Source of the DNA: an uncultured Clostridium sp.
GTDB taxonomy: Bacteria; Bacillota; Clostridia; TANB77; CAG-508
DNA: 24,154 nt
NCBI GenBank assembly: GCA_900553865.1
Contig: USFC01000014.1
Span: 1-24,154 of the forward strand
Direction of reading: 5' to 3'
Made by a program: the position numbers and the translations under genes. The notes under the pieces are model-generated. The model was not told where the DNA came from. It searched no databases and was given only the letters and a program-made list of their open reading frames with translations. Positions within the stretch are counted from its first letter, which is position 1. Every line of letters begins with the position of its first letter. This document shows positions 1 to 8,493 of this stretch, in pieces.

Positions 1-236
1 ATAAATTCTCCAATTCCAACGCATATCATTGAAATAACTATATAAATAGCTGTCTGTTGATGAAGTTCAACATAGTTCCATGATTCATCAATTTTATATG
101 ATATAAATGCTGCTAAAGTAGATATAATAAATATTATACATGACAAAAAAGACACAGATAATACATCTTTTTTAAAAATATAATAATATGTAATAGCTAA
201 ACAAGCTAATATTATAATTAAATATATATACCACAT
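1..236 (-). CDS. N-terminal part of a membrane protein, possibly a polysaccharide polymerase or flippase
   Basis: An open frame starts with ATG at 236 and runs off the left edge with no stop (78 codons visible). The start MWYIYLIIILACLAITYYY is strongly hydrophobic. Two further hydrophobic stretches lie near residues 28-46 and 63-78, separated by a charged segment, so this is a polytopic membrane protein. Its ATG comes one base after the stop of the upstream glycosyltransferase, so it is the next cistron of the exopolysaccharide operon. In such operons a multi-spanning protein at this place is often a Wzy-type polymerase or Wzx flippase. No family motif is visible in this piece, so that role is inferred from context only. 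Confidence 0.6.
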   Translation of the reverse strand, partial: MWYIYLIIILACLAITYYYIFKKDVLSVSFLSCIIFIISTLAAFISYKIDESWNYVELHQQTAIYIVISMICVGIGEF

Positions 237-237
237 T

Positions 238-960
238 TTATTTTTCCTTATCTTTCTTATATTTTAAAATTTCTTTTGCATAGTTGATTCTATTATCTAT
301 CATTTTTTTTATTGGTAAATGTTTAAAACTTGATGCATTTCCTCCATGCCTTCTATATTTCATTAATTTTTCATTTATGAAATATGTTTTTCCATTCAAT
401 TCTGCAACCATTCCTATCCATTGGTCATGTAGATAAATATTGTCTGGAATTGGTAAAATTTCTTTTACTAATTCTTTTTTAAAAGCCATACAACAGCCAT
501 GATATGAATTTTTTATTAAATTTTTTATTATTCCGTTTTTAACCTTCCTATGCTCCGCAAAAGATTCAAATAATACCTCATTATTTGAATCTACAACAAT
601 AGCATCATGTTGAATTAATATATAATCATTGTTTATAAAACATTCATACACTTTTTCTACTTTATTTTGGAACCATATATCATCTTGGTCAGATAAGAAA
701 ATATATTCTCCTGTTGTATTATTTATTGCATTTGCAAAATTCTTTTTCAAGCCCTTTTTAGGCCCTTCAATTAATTTTATTCTTTTATCATTAATACTTT
801 TAATAATATCTAATGTTTTATCTGTTGACCCATCGTCTGATATTACTAATTCATCGTCTTCTTGAAGATTTTCCAATATTGTATCTATTTGTTTCTTTAT
901 ATACTTTTCTCCGTTATATGTTGCCATTGCCACAGAAATCTTTTTTTCTCTATTTTTCAT
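238..960 (-). CDS. Family 2 glycosyltransferase (rhamnosyltransferase-like)
   Basis: This 240-residue GT-A fold enzyme probably adds one sugar from a nucleotide-sugar donor to a lipid-linked repeat unit on the inner membrane face. The N-terminus has the GT2 opening (SVAMATYNGEKYI, residues 9-21), the nucleotide-binding SDDGSTD at 41-47 and the metal-binding segment FLSDQDDIW at 88-96, typical of the branch that includes rhamnosyltransferases. A late H-D-Q-W near residue 180 fits the acceptor/catalytic region. No membrane segment is seen. It overlaps the end of the upstream radical SAM gene by 11 bases and is followed after one base by the membrane protein, so all three should be co-translated. 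The sugar and acceptor cannot be told from sequence. Confidence 0.88.
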   Translation of the reverse strand: MKNREKKISVAMATYNGEKYIKKQIDTILENLQEDDELVISDDGSTDKTLDIIKSINDKRIKLIEGPKKGLKKNFANAINNTTGEYIFLSDQDDIWFQNKVEKVYECFINNDYILIQHDAIVVDSNNEVLFESFAEHRKVKNGIIKNLIKNSYHGCCMAFKKELVKEILPIPDNIYLHDQWIGMVAELNGKTYFINEKLMKYRRHGGNASSFKHLPIKKMIDNRINYAKEILKYKKDKEK

Positions 961-2443
961 TTTTGATATTTTTTCCTTTTCTTTTTAATAACTTAGGAGC
1001 TATATTTTTAAATCCCTTTACATTTCTTACAAATTCGTCTTTGTTTGTCAATGATTGTTTTAATTTATATAAAATATATTTAGGTCTTAAATAATATTTC
1101 TTTCTTGCGTAATCACAAAAATCAACTAACTCTTCTGATGTTATACCATCTATATTTAATACACAATTATCCGTTCCATCTTCCTTTAAATATTCTGAAT
1201 ATTTTTTGTCTTCTAGATATCCCTGTTGAACGGCATAGTTATATGCTTCAGTTCCAGGATATGGGTGTAATACATAAAATTGAGCTGTATCTGTATTTAA
1301 TTTTATTGCAAATTTTAATGTATTTTCCATAGTTTCTCTTGTTTCTCCTTTTGTTCCTACCATATAGCATGCATGGACTAATAATTTTGCTTTTTTTGCA
1401 TTTTTAACATATTCTTCTATTTGCTTAAGTGTTGTTCCTTTTTTCATGTCATTAAGCATATTTTGATTTCCATTTTCAATTCCAGCTATTAATAACTTAC
1501 ATCCAGCCTTTTTCATTAATACCATTGTTTCATAATCAAGATTCACTCTAGCATTGCACAACCATTTTATTTTTTTATTTAGTCCCTTTTCAATTAATAA
1601 TTGGCATATTTCTTTTACTCTTTTTTTATCTATAGTAAATGTATCATCTTCTATTACTACTTCTTTCACGTCTGGCATTTGTTCTACTATATATTCAAAT
1701 TCTTTCACAACATTTTCTGCGCTTCTAGCTCTATAGTTATGTCCATGTATAACTTGTGGATAAACACAAAAATAACATCTGCACATGCAACCTCTTCCAG
1801 TAAATATCTGAACTTCTGGATATTCAGAAGCAGCAAAAAAATAATCCCTTGGATCTAAATATTCTTTTATTAATTCTGCCGCAAAAGGAATATTATCTAA
1901 GTCTTCTATTAATGGCATAGGTGCATTTTTTATAAATTCTCTATTTTCATTTCTATACAACAAACCTTTTACGTTTTTTAATTCTTCTTTATTGTTAATA
2001 CATTTTGCTAGATCTCTTATAATATAATCGAATTCACCACATGCAACTCCATCTACTCTTTTGTCTAATTCTAGAGTTTCTATTGGCAATGCCGTTGGAT
2101 GAGTTCCAACTAACACAATAAAAGCTTCATTATATTTTTCTTTTAAATCTCCTGCAAACTTAACATCATTATATATTGATGGTGTACTAGTATCTATTAC
2201 TATTAAATCAAATTTTGTATTTTGATTTAATATCCATTCAAATGCTTTTTCATGATTCATTTTTTTAGCTGGTGCATCTAAAAAATATATATTAAACCCT
2301 TCCTTTTTGCAAACTCCTGCAGCATATAATAGCCATAATGGATAATATATAACTCCACTATTAGTTATCATCGGGCTTCTTGCCTCTCTTGAAAATTTAC
2401 CATATTCCGCCTTAAAAGGTGGATTAACAAATAATATATTCAT
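950..2443 (-). CDS. Radical SAM enzyme with N-terminal B12-binding-type domain
   Basis: A 497-residue protein with the class-B radical SAM layout. Residues 1-150 look like a Rossmann-type cobalamin-binding domain (NILFVNPPF start, VLVGTHPTALP near 110-120). The radical SAM core carries the 4Fe-4S ligands Cys219, Cys223 and Cys226 (CMCRCYFC). Motifs typical of this superfamily follow, such as EDDTFTIDKKR and a late HPYPGTEAY. Relatives do radical methylation, ring rearrangement or other C-C and C-S chemistry. The substrate here is unknown. Its place between two glycosyltransferases, with a one-base gap upstream and an 11-base overlap downstream, suggests it modifies a sugar, lipid carrier or decoration of the same polysaccharide (inference). 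The canonical DxHxxG cobalamin motif was not seen, as is common in this class. Confidence 0.85.
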   Translation of the reverse strand: MNILFVNPPFKAEYGKFSREARSPMITNSGVIYYPLWLLYAAGVCKKEGFNIYFLDAPAKKMNHEKAFEWILNQNTKFDLIVIDTSTPSIYNDVKFAGDLKEKYNEAFIVLVGTHPTALPIETLELDKRVDGVACGEFDYIIRDLAKCINNKEELKNVKGLLYRNENREFIKNAPMPLIEDLDNIPFAAELIKEYLDPRDYFFAASEYPEVQIFTGRGCMCRCYFCVYPQVIHGHNYRARSAENVVKEFEYIVEQMPDVKEVVIEDDTFTIDKKRVKEICQLLIEKGLNKKIKWLCNARVNLDYETMVLMKKAGCKLLIAGIENGNQNMLNDMKKGTTLKQIEEYVKNAKKAKLLVHACYMVGTKGETRETMENTLKFAIKLNTDTAQFYVLHPYPGTEAYNYAVQQGYLEDKKYSEYLKEDGTDNCVLNIDGITSEELVDFCDYARKKYYLRPKYILYKLKQSLTNKDEFVRNVKGFKNIAPKLLKRKGKNIKNEK

Positions 2444-2444
2444 C

Positions 2445-3245
2445 TTAATTTCTTTCCTTTCTATATTTTCTTAAAAATTTTCTATATTTTTTTAATATAT
2501 AATGTATCCCAGTAAAGTGTGTTATATTTGCTTTACTTATCAATTTCTTCTTTGAAATTCTTTGATAATAATGTATTATTTCCGCTTTTCTTAAATGTAC
2601 TATTTCTAAACCTTTTTCTCTTATTCTCATACAATATTCAACATCTTCTGGTGAATAAAAAATCTTTTCGTCTAGTTTTCCAATTTTTTTATATGTTTCA
2701 TATCTCATCATCCAACAAGCGGATATAAGATAATCACATTTAAATTCGTCAGTAATTTCTTTTTCATCATAGTTTTCTATTTTTTCACCTTTTTTGCTTA
2801 TGTATTTTATTGGCATAGCCTTATATAGTTTTATTTTCCATGTTGGAAACTTTCTAAAAGGTATTTGTTTTTCTCCATTTATGCCCTTCATTGCTGGTCC
2901 AACTAGCCCAACTTCTTCATGTTTTTTTAGATATTCAGTCATTATTTGCATAGCTTCTTCATTTATTATAGTATCTGAATCTAATATACATATGTAATCT
3001 GTATTCTTTACTATTTCTAAACATTTATTCCTACTAACTGTTGTTCCATAATTTTTTTCTAATTTTATTAAATGTATTCTATTGTCATTAAGTTTCTCTA
3101 TTATTTGAACACTATTATCTTGTGAACCATTATCACAAATATAAATTTCAATTTCAAAATTTTTGACATTTAATATGGATTCTAAACATCCTTTCAAATA
3201 TTTTTCTGAATTGTATGACAATATTACGTAAGAAATTTTTTGCAT
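2445..3245 (-). CDS. Family 2 glycosyltransferase
   Basis: A 266-residue GT-A fold glycosyltransferase. The GT2 signature is clear: VILSYNSEKYLKGCLESI at the N-terminus, the nucleotide-binding CDNGSQDNS from residue 37, and a metal-binding Asp-Ser-Asp at 89-91 (ICILDSDT). An acceptor-side SPEDVEYCMR segment follows in the C-terminal half. The basic C-terminus (KKYRKFLRKYRKERN) could hold the enzyme at the membrane; there is no clear transmembrane helix. The ATG follows the phosphoglycosyl transferase stop by one base, and its own stop is one base before the radical SAM start. It probably adds an early sugar to the lipid-linked primer. Donor specificity is not readable. Confidence 0.88.
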   Translation of the reverse strand: MQKISYVILSYNSEKYLKGCLESILNVKNFEIEIYICDNGSQDNSVQIIEKLNDNRIHLIKLEKNYGTTVSRNKCLEIVKNTDYICILDSDTIINEEAMQIMTEYLKKHEEVGLVGPAMKGINGEKQIPFRKFPTWKIKLYKAMPIKYISKKGEKIENYDEKEITDEFKCDYLISACWMMRYETYKKIGKLDEKIFYSPEDVEYCMRIREKGLEIVHLRKAEIIHYYQRISKKKLISKANITHFTGIHYILKKYRKFLRKYRKERN

Positions 3246-3246
3246 A

Positions 3247-3981
3247 TTATTTTGCTCCTTCTTTTTTTATTACAGTAACTATAGTTTTAAATATGCATTT
3301 TAAATCTAGCCATAAGCTACAATTTTCTGCATAATAATATTCTAATTCTAGCCTTTCATCATATAGTAATTCTGACCTACCATTTGCTGCCCACCAGCCT
3401 GAAATTCCTGGCTTTACACTTTCATATATTTCATGGTTTCCGTTATGAGAATCCAATTCTCCTTTTACTAATGGTCTAGGTCCAATTAAGCTCATATCTC
3501 CTTTTAGCACATTTATGAATTGTGGAAATTCATCCAAACTTGTTTTTCTTAATACCTTACCGAATTTTGTAATTCTTGGGTCATTGCTTAATTTTTGAGT
3601 TTGAGCAAATTCCTTTCTTGCTACTTCATTTTCTTGTAAATATTTTTCTAATATTTTGTCTGCACCAACTACCATTGTTCTATATTTATATATTTTAAAA
3701 GGTTTTCCATTTTTTCCTATACGTTCTTGTTTGTAAAATAATGGTCCTCTACTTTCTTTATTAAATAAATTTGCTATGTATAAAATAACAGTTATAGGTA
3801 CTAACAATATTACCCCTATTAACCCTACTACTATATCTGTTGCTCTTTTTATTATATTATAAAATCTTTTCTTTGGTTTAGCTTCTACTTTTTCGTTGCT
3901 TACTTCTTGATATACTTCTTCTTTGTTTAATGCTAATGAACCATTTGTGTATATGTTTTCTTCCATAACTCTCTCATTCAT
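3247..3981 (-). CDS. Initiating sugar transferase (undecaprenyl-phosphate phosphoglycosyl transferase)
   Basis: A 244-residue monotopic phosphoglycosyl transferase of the WcaJ/PssY/EpsL type (Bac_transf family). It moves a sugar-1-phosphate from UDP-sugar to undecaprenyl phosphate, the first step of exopolysaccharide synthesis. Visible features are a cytosolic leader of about 45 residues, KRATD followed by the membrane-inserting hydrophobic stretch (about 48-70), FKIYKYRTM ending at 103, the catalytic Asp-Glu pair at 150-151 in SLDEFPQ, and SLIGPRP at 164-170. It matches the short C-terminal-domain-only form, without the extra N-terminal helices of long WbaP-like proteins. I chose the ATG at 3981 because a GGGGGAG site sits nine bases upstream; the ATG at 3966 is too far from it. 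First gene of its operon. Confidence 0.93.
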   Translation of the reverse strand: MNERVMEENIYTNGSLALNKEEVYQEVSNEKVEAKPKKRFYNIIKRATDIVVGLIGVILLVPITVILYIANLFNKESRGPLFYKQERIGKNGKPFKIYKYRTMVVGADKILEKYLQENEVARKEFAQTQKLSNDPRITKFGKVLRKTSLDEFPQFINVLKGDMSLIGPRPLVKGELDSHNGNHEIYESVKPGISGWWAANGRSELLYDERLELEYYYAENCSLWLDLKCIFKTIVTVIKKEGAK

Positions 3982-4007
3982 TTTTCTTTTCTCCCCCTCG
4001 CAAATTT

Positions 4008-4036
4008 ATTTTATAATATATCGGTTTTAAAGTCAA
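4008..4036 (-). promoter_or_regulatory. Sigma-A type promoter of the exopolysaccharide operon
   Basis: On the minus strand, TTGACT (4036-4031) and TAAAAT (4013-4008) are separated by 17 bases. Each box has one mismatch to consensus. Transcription would start near 4001, giving a leader of about 20 bases that contains the Shine-Dalgarno site of the sugar transferase. The upstream LCP gene ends in a terminator, so an internal promoter is needed here. Confidence 0.6.
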
Positions 4037-4151
4037 TTATTTTTGTCATATTTTAAGTTTTTTTGGCTATTAATTTCTGCCTTTTTTGTAAGTTATTTCT
4101 TTATAGAATAAGACTTGGAAATATTTTATATTATATTTTCTTATTTTATAT

Positions 4152-4195
4152 GCACAAAAACAAGAGATGTTCCGTTTTTTATAGAACATCTCTTG
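4152..4195 (-). terminator. Rho-independent terminator after the LCP gene
   Basis: A perfect 12-bp stem (4161-4172 with 4184-4195) and an 11-base loop are followed on the minus strand by TTTTTG. It begins seven bases after the LCP stop codon. It closes the mntA-to-LCP run and separates it from the exopolysaccharide operon. Confidence 0.88.
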
Positions 4196-4201
4196 CTTTT
4201 T

Positions 4202-5257
4202 CTAATTTGTATAACCTGTTTTTTCTATTATTTTATTACTTATTTCTTTTACAGTATCAGATACTTTATAATCACTCTCTCCAAATAGTTCTTGGTGTAA
4301 TTGAACTACATTGCTTTCTAGTGTAATTGGAATTCCATACCATAATGTCATTGTTTTTCCTTTTGTATTATATGGCCAGCCTATGCTATCTGTTATTTTA
4401 TATTTTGTAATACTTGGTATTTCTGATATTATGCTTCCTGTACTTATATTTGTGTATATTTTTGGTAATATATTATCAAGTAATGTGTTTATTTCGCCTA
4501 TACTTTTTGTTTGTAATTTTTTTAGCATTGCCTCTATTACATCTCTCATACGTTCTGTTCTTTTATAATCTCCCCCTGCTGTATATCTTATTCTTCCATA
4601 AGAAACTGCTTGAACACCATTTAAGGTTTGAAGCCCTGATTTTGTTACTTGTTTTATTTTTTTTCCTGTAACTTTTGCAGTTTCTGTTTGATACATATTT
4701 AGGTATTCTATTTCATTTTGTTCTACATTTATTTGTACTCCGCCTAGCTCATCTACTGCTTCTGCAACTGCATCAAAGTTTACAGTAACAAATTCTTTTA
4801 CATTTAGGTCTAAGTTTGTATTTAAGGTACCTAATGCTAGTGGTGCTTCACCATATGAATATGCATGGTTTATTTTATCTAATCCATGTCCTTGTATTTG
4901 TACATATGTATCTCTATATACAGAAGCAAGTTTTACTTCTTTAGTTTTTTCGTTTATACTTGCTATAATTATACAGTCACTTCTATTTCCTTTACCTAAG
5001 TTTGAGCTTCTACTATCTACTCCAAATATTGCTATATTTCTGTAGCCTGATAAACTCTCTTCTACTTCATCATTTATTTGTAATTCTTCATCTGAAATTT
5101 TTACTTGTTGCATTTTTCCAAGTTTGTCTTCTACATACCAATATGCTCCACCAAATATTGCTGCTATTATTACTATTATAAGTAGTAATATAATTAATGC
5201 TATTTTTAACCCTCTTCCTTTTCTTTTATTTTTTCCATTGTTTTCTACTTTAGCCAT
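4202..5257 (-). CDS. LytR-CpsA-Psr (LCP) family glycopolymer transferase
   Basis: A 351-residue membrane-anchored protein. A short basic N-terminus and one transmembrane helix (about 17-42) are followed by an extracellular LCP domain. Conserved LCP residues are seen: Asp81-Ser-Arg83 (GVDSRS), Arg92 and Asp94 (NRSDC), and Arg115-Asp116 (VYRDTYV). These match the pyrophosphate- and metal-binding residues of the family. LCP enzymes move undecaprenyl-pyrophosphate-linked teichoic acid, capsule or other glycopolymers onto peptidoglycan. With the Alg13/Alg14-like pair before it and the exopolysaccharide operon after it, it probably attaches the local polymer to the wall. An AGGAGGG site lies five bases upstream of the ATG. 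Last gene before a strong terminator. Confidence 0.93.
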   Translation of the reverse strand: MAKVENNGKNKRKGRGLKIALIILLLIIVIIAAIFGGAYWYVEDKLGKMQQVKISDEELQINDEVEESLSGYRNIAIFGVDSRSSNLGKGNRSDCIIIASINEKTKEVKLASVYRDTYVQIQGHGLDKINHAYSYGEAPLALGTLNTNLDLNVKEFVTVNFDAVAEAVDELGGVQINVEQNEIEYLNMYQTETAKVTGKKIKQVTKSGLQTLNGVQAVSYGRIRYTAGGDYKRTERMRDVIEAMLKKLQTKSIGEINTLLDNILPKIYTNISTGSIISEIPSITKYKITDSIGWPYNTKGKTMTLWYGIPITLESNVVQLHQELFGESDYKVSDTVKEISNKIIEKTGYTN

Positions 5258-5277
5258 TTTTCCCTCCTACTAATTGC

Positions 5278-5772
5278 TTATTTTTTTAGCAATTCTTCTA
5301 TTTTTTCTTCTATTTTTTCTACAAAATATTTATTGTTACTTGTAAATTTTTTTGGTTCAAAATTTTCTGCTTTTTTTAGTGCTTTGTCTAATTCTTCAAA
5401 GTTTTTTAAAGCTATTATATATCCTTTATTTTCAAAGTTTTCAAGTATTTGTTCTTGATGATTGTTTACATGTTCCCCATACTCTTTTTTTCGTGCTGCT
5501 GCAATTATTTTTTTATTTTCTTCTAATGCCTGTATTATGGTTCCAACTCCTGCATGTGTTATTATTATTCTTGCCGCTTCTACTTTTTTATTAAACTCTT
5601 TCATTTCCATGTAGTCTACTATTTTTATTCTTTCTTCTTCTGTTTTGTATTTTGTGCATCCTGCTTGTACTATTACTTCTTCTTTAATGTTTCCAAGTTT
5701 TACTTGCTTTTCTACCGCTTCTATTAGCCTTGCAAATGGCTTATCCTGCGTTCCTAGTGTTACAAATATCAT
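5278..5772 (-). CDS. Alg13/PssE-like glycosyltransferase catalytic subunit (GT28 C-terminal fold)
   Basis: Starting at the ATG at 5772, the product is 164 residues and begins MIFVTLGTQDKPFARLIEAV, the classic start of PssE/Alg13 proteins. These are the catalytic, sugar-nucleotide-binding half of a two-part GT-B transferase. The nucleotide-sugar site motif THAGVGTIIQALE is present, as are the EHVNNHQEQ and ENFENKGY segments usual in this family. A longer reading from a GTG at 5796 adds eight residues that overlap the previous gene and lacks its own ribosome site; I reject it. The ATG comes two bases after the stop of the gene carrying the Alg14-like partner, so the two halves are translationally coupled. 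Donor sugar unknown. Confidence 0.87.
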   Translation of the reverse strand: MIFVTLGTQDKPFARLIEAVEKQVKLGNIKEEVIVQAGCTKYKTEEERIKIVDYMEMKEFNKKVEAARIIITHAGVGTIIQALEENKKIIAAARKKEYGEHVNNHQEQILENFENKGYIIALKNFEELDKALKKAENFEPKKFTSNNKYFVEKIEEKIEELLKK

Positions 5773-5774
5773 AA

Positions 5775-6755
5775 CTAAAATAACCACCCCCAGCACTCAG
5801 CTTTTGGATATAATTTTTTCATTTCTTCCCATTGTACCACAAATGTGTCCGATATGTAATATAGTATTTTTCCTGTTGCTGTTTTTGTTTTTCTGTTTGC
5901 AAAAGTTTCTATATATATAACTTTGCTTCCTAATATTTTAGCTATCATACACATTGGCCCTGCTGTATGTGTGCCTGTTGTAATTACTACCTGTGGTCTA
6001 TTTTTTATAAATATTCCTAAACTTATAAATGAATTTATTAGTAATACCAAAGGATATATGTACATTTCTTTTCTAGTTCCATATATTAAAAAGTTGATTT
6101 TTTCTTTGTATTGTTCTTTTAATTTTGCATTTGTTTTTGTTTTTTCTGTTACTATACTATAATTGCATTTTTCCATGAGTGGTTTTAATTTCATAAGTTC
6201 CGCAAAATGTCCACCTGTACTTGAAATAAATAATATTTTTGTGTTTTTATCTATTTTGTAATTTTCTTCTTTTTTATTTATTTTTCTATACAGTTTGGTT
6301 ACAATTGTTACTAATATAATTCCTATAATTGCTCCTAAGGTATCTATACATACATCTCTTAGTTCGCAACTTCTTCCCGGCACAAAATACTGATGTATTT
6401 CGTCTGTTGATGAATAAAATATGCAAAATAGAAGTGCACTAAGCCCTCTTTGGTAAAAACCTCTTCCTTTTAGTGAGGTTATCATATAATTCATAGTTAG
6501 AATTCCTAGCAAAGTATATATGCTTAGATGTGCTGTTTTTCTAACTATTGTGGTTAATGTTCCTTCTATAAATGCTGTTTTTTCTGGTTCTTGCATATTT
6601 TTTATGCTTGGTAGTATTTGTGCTATAAAGTTTACTACTCTTCCACTTTGTACACTCGAATTTTCAGCTACTTGGCTTGAAAAGTAGAATATTGTTATGC
6701 AATTTATAATTATTAAAACAGATAAGACTACTTTTTTTATAGTATCTTTTTGCAT
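5775..6755 (-). CDS. Fusion protein: VanZ-like membrane domain plus Alg14/PssD-like glycosyltransferase subunit
   Basis: A 326-residue protein with two domains. Residues 8-155 are VanZ-like: a first helix with FYFSSQ, then KTAHLSIYTLLG, a further helix, and the diagnostic DEIHQYFVPGRSCELRDVCIDTLGA. From residue 173 to the end it is Alg14/PssD-like: KILFISSTGGHFAEL, then VVITTGTHTAGPMCMIAKILG and a C-terminal AECWGWLF. Alg14/PssD is the membrane-tethering acceptor-binding half that recruits Alg13/PssE, encoded just after it. VanZ-domain proteins are envelope proteins of poorly known role. Here the domain may supply the membrane anchor and possibly a second function. The joint at about 156-172 is a charged linker in one open frame, with no sign of a lost stop. 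AAGGAG lies upstream of the ATG. Confidence 0.85.
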   Translation of the reverse strand: MQKDTIKKVVLSVLIIINCITIFYFSSQVAENSSVQSGRVVNFIAQILPSIKNMQEPEKTAFIEGTLTTIVRKTAHLSIYTLLGILTMNYMITSLKGRGFYQRGLSALLFCIFYSSTDEIHQYFVPGRSCELRDVCIDTLGAIIGIILVTIVTKLYRKINKKEENYKIDKNTKILFISSTGGHFAELMKLKPLMEKCNYSIVTEKTKTNAKLKEQYKEKINFLIYGTRKEMYIYPLVLLINSFISLGIFIKNRPQVVITTGTHTAGPMCMIAKILGSKVIYIETFANRKTKTATGKILYYISDTFVVQWEEMKKLYPKAECWGWLF

Positions 6756-6776
6756 TTTCTTCTCCTTGTATCTTTT

Positions 6777-8480
6777 CTACATTCTATCTGGCATTTGTAT
6801 TCCAAGTAAATTAGCACCTGTTTTTAAAATATTTCCAACAACATATGTTAGGTATAAACGTGCATCTTGTTTTTCTTTGTCTTCGCCTATTATCTTGTTT
6901 GCATTATAAAATGAGCTAAAGCTTTGGCTTAAGTCTATTAAATACCTAGATAGAATTGAAGGTTCATTTTTGTCTACAACTTGCTCTAATGTATTTGAAA
7001 AATTTGCTATTGTTTTTATTACGTTTGTAGATGCTTCATCTGTTAATTCATTTATATCTATCTCTTCAAATTTTGGAACATAGCCTGCTTTTTCAAGTAC
7101 GCTCTTTGTTCTTACATATATGTATTGTATATATGGACCTGTTTCTCCTTGGAAGTTAAGCATTGCATCCCAATCAAATATTTCATCTTTAATTCTACTA
7201 TTAGATAAATCGTTAAATATAACTGCTCCTATGCCTACTTTTCTTGCCACATCTTCCTTATTTTCAAGTTCAGGATTTTTTTCTTCAATTACTTTTTCTG
7301 CTCTTGAAATTGCTTCTTTTAATAAATCTTCTAATTTTATTATAACGCCTTCCCTTGTAGACATCTTTCCTTCTTTTAATCTTACCATTCCAAATGGAAC
7401 ATGTTCTAATCCATCAGTATATTTTTTGTCTATTCCTAAAAGTTTTGCAACTTCGAATACTTGTTTAAAGTGTAATACTTGTTCATATGATGTAACATAT
7501 AATGCTTTATCGAAATCATAATTTCTTGCTCTATAAAGTATTGCTGCTAAATCTCTTGTTGCATATGTTGTAGAACCATTTGTTTTTTCTATAATGCATG
7601 GAGCCATATTTTCAAGTTCTATGACTCTTGCTCCTTCAGATTCTACTAGTCTTCCACTCTTTTCTAATATTTCAACTACTTCTTGCATTTTATCTGAATA
7701 GAAAGACTCTCCATTCCATGAGTCAAAGGTACTTCCTAACATGTCGTATACTCTTTGGAATTCTTTTAAACTTAATTTTCTAAATCTTTCCCATATTTCT
7801 ACGCAATATGGATCTTTATCTTCTAATTTTTTGAAGTTATTTCTACAGTTTTCTAGCACATTTTCATCCTGCTTGCAAAGTTCGTTTATACGAATGTATA
7901 TTTTGGTTAATTCATCTATTGGGTTTGAATCTATATCATATTCATCCCCCCACATTTTGTATCCCTCTATAAGTTTACCAAATTGTGTTCCATAATCTCC
8001 TAAATGGTTTACACCTGTTACATTAAAATCTAAGAATTTGTATACATTATACAATGCTCCTCCAATTACGGTTGAGCGCAAATGGCCTATATGGAAAGGT
8101 TTTGCAATGTTAGGTGCAGAATAGTCTATTACTACATTTTTTCCTTTACCTATTTCAGAATCTCCGTATTTTTTCTTCTTTTCATTGTACTGGCTTAAAA
8201 CATCTTTTACTAAAGCAGTACTATTTGTATAAAAATTTATATATCCGCCAACAATTTCTACTTTTGAAAATGCTTCTTCGTCCATTTCTAATTTTTCATA
8301 AATTTCTGCTGCTATAGCTGGTGGTGCTTTTCTTAGTTCTTTTGCAAGTTTAAAGCATGGAAAAGCATAGTCCCCCATTGCACTATCTTTTGGAACTTCT
8401 ATATAGTTTTCTAATTCTTCTTTATTTAAGTTTGTTGCTTTTGAAATTTCTTCTGCTATTTTTTCTTTAAAATTTAACAT
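6777..8480 (-). CDS. argS: Arginyl-tRNA synthetase
   Basis: A class I aminoacyl-tRNA synthetase of 567 residues, which charges tRNA-Arg using ATP. The N-terminal Arg-tRNA-synthetase additional domain is followed by SAPNIAKPFHIGHLRS, with the HIGH motif at 130-133. A KMSTREG replaces the KMSKS loop in the second half. The C-terminal DALR anticodon-binding domain ends in the usual MPDRM. Length is normal. AAAGGAG lies eight bases before the ATG and overlaps the end of the hepT stop region, so it is co-transcribed and probably coupled with the mntA-hepT toxin-antitoxin pair. The envelope genes follow after only 21 bases. Placement of a housekeeping synthetase in such a run is unusual but clear. 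Confidence 0.97.
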   Translation of the reverse strand: MLNFKEKIAEEISKATNLNKEELENYIEVPKDSAMGDYAFPCFKLAKELRKAPPAIAAEIYEKLEMDEEAFSKVEIVGGYINFYTNSTALVKDVLSQYNEKKKKYGDSEIGKGKNVVIDYSAPNIAKPFHIGHLRSTVIGGALYNVYKFLDFNVTGVNHLGDYGTQFGKLIEGYKMWGDEYDIDSNPIDELTKIYIRINELCKQDENVLENCRNNFKKLEDKDPYCVEIWERFRKLSLKEFQRVYDMLGSTFDSWNGESFYSDKMQEVVEILEKSGRLVESEGARVIELENMAPCIIEKTNGSTTYATRDLAAILYRARNYDFDKALYVTSYEQVLHFKQVFEVAKLLGIDKKYTDGLEHVPFGMVRLKEGKMSTREGVIIKLEDLLKEAISRAEKVIEEKNPELENKEDVARKVGIGAVIFNDLSNSRIKDEIFDWDAMLNFQGETGPYIQYIYVRTKSVLEKAGYVPKFEEIDINELTDEASTNVIKTIANFSNTLEQVVDKNEPSILSRYLIDLSQSFSSFYNANKIIGEDKEKQDARLYLTYVVGNILKTGANLLGIQMPDRM

Positions 8481-8493
8481 CTTGTTTCTCCTT

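Noticed and set aside
5773..5796. Longer GTG start for the Alg13-like gene
   Set aside because: The added residues overlap the end of the Alg14-like gene and precede the invariant MIFVTLGTQ start.
7120..7521. A 133-codon plus-strand open frame
   Set aside because: Antisense to argS, low-complexity Ser/Phe-rich product, no ribosome site.
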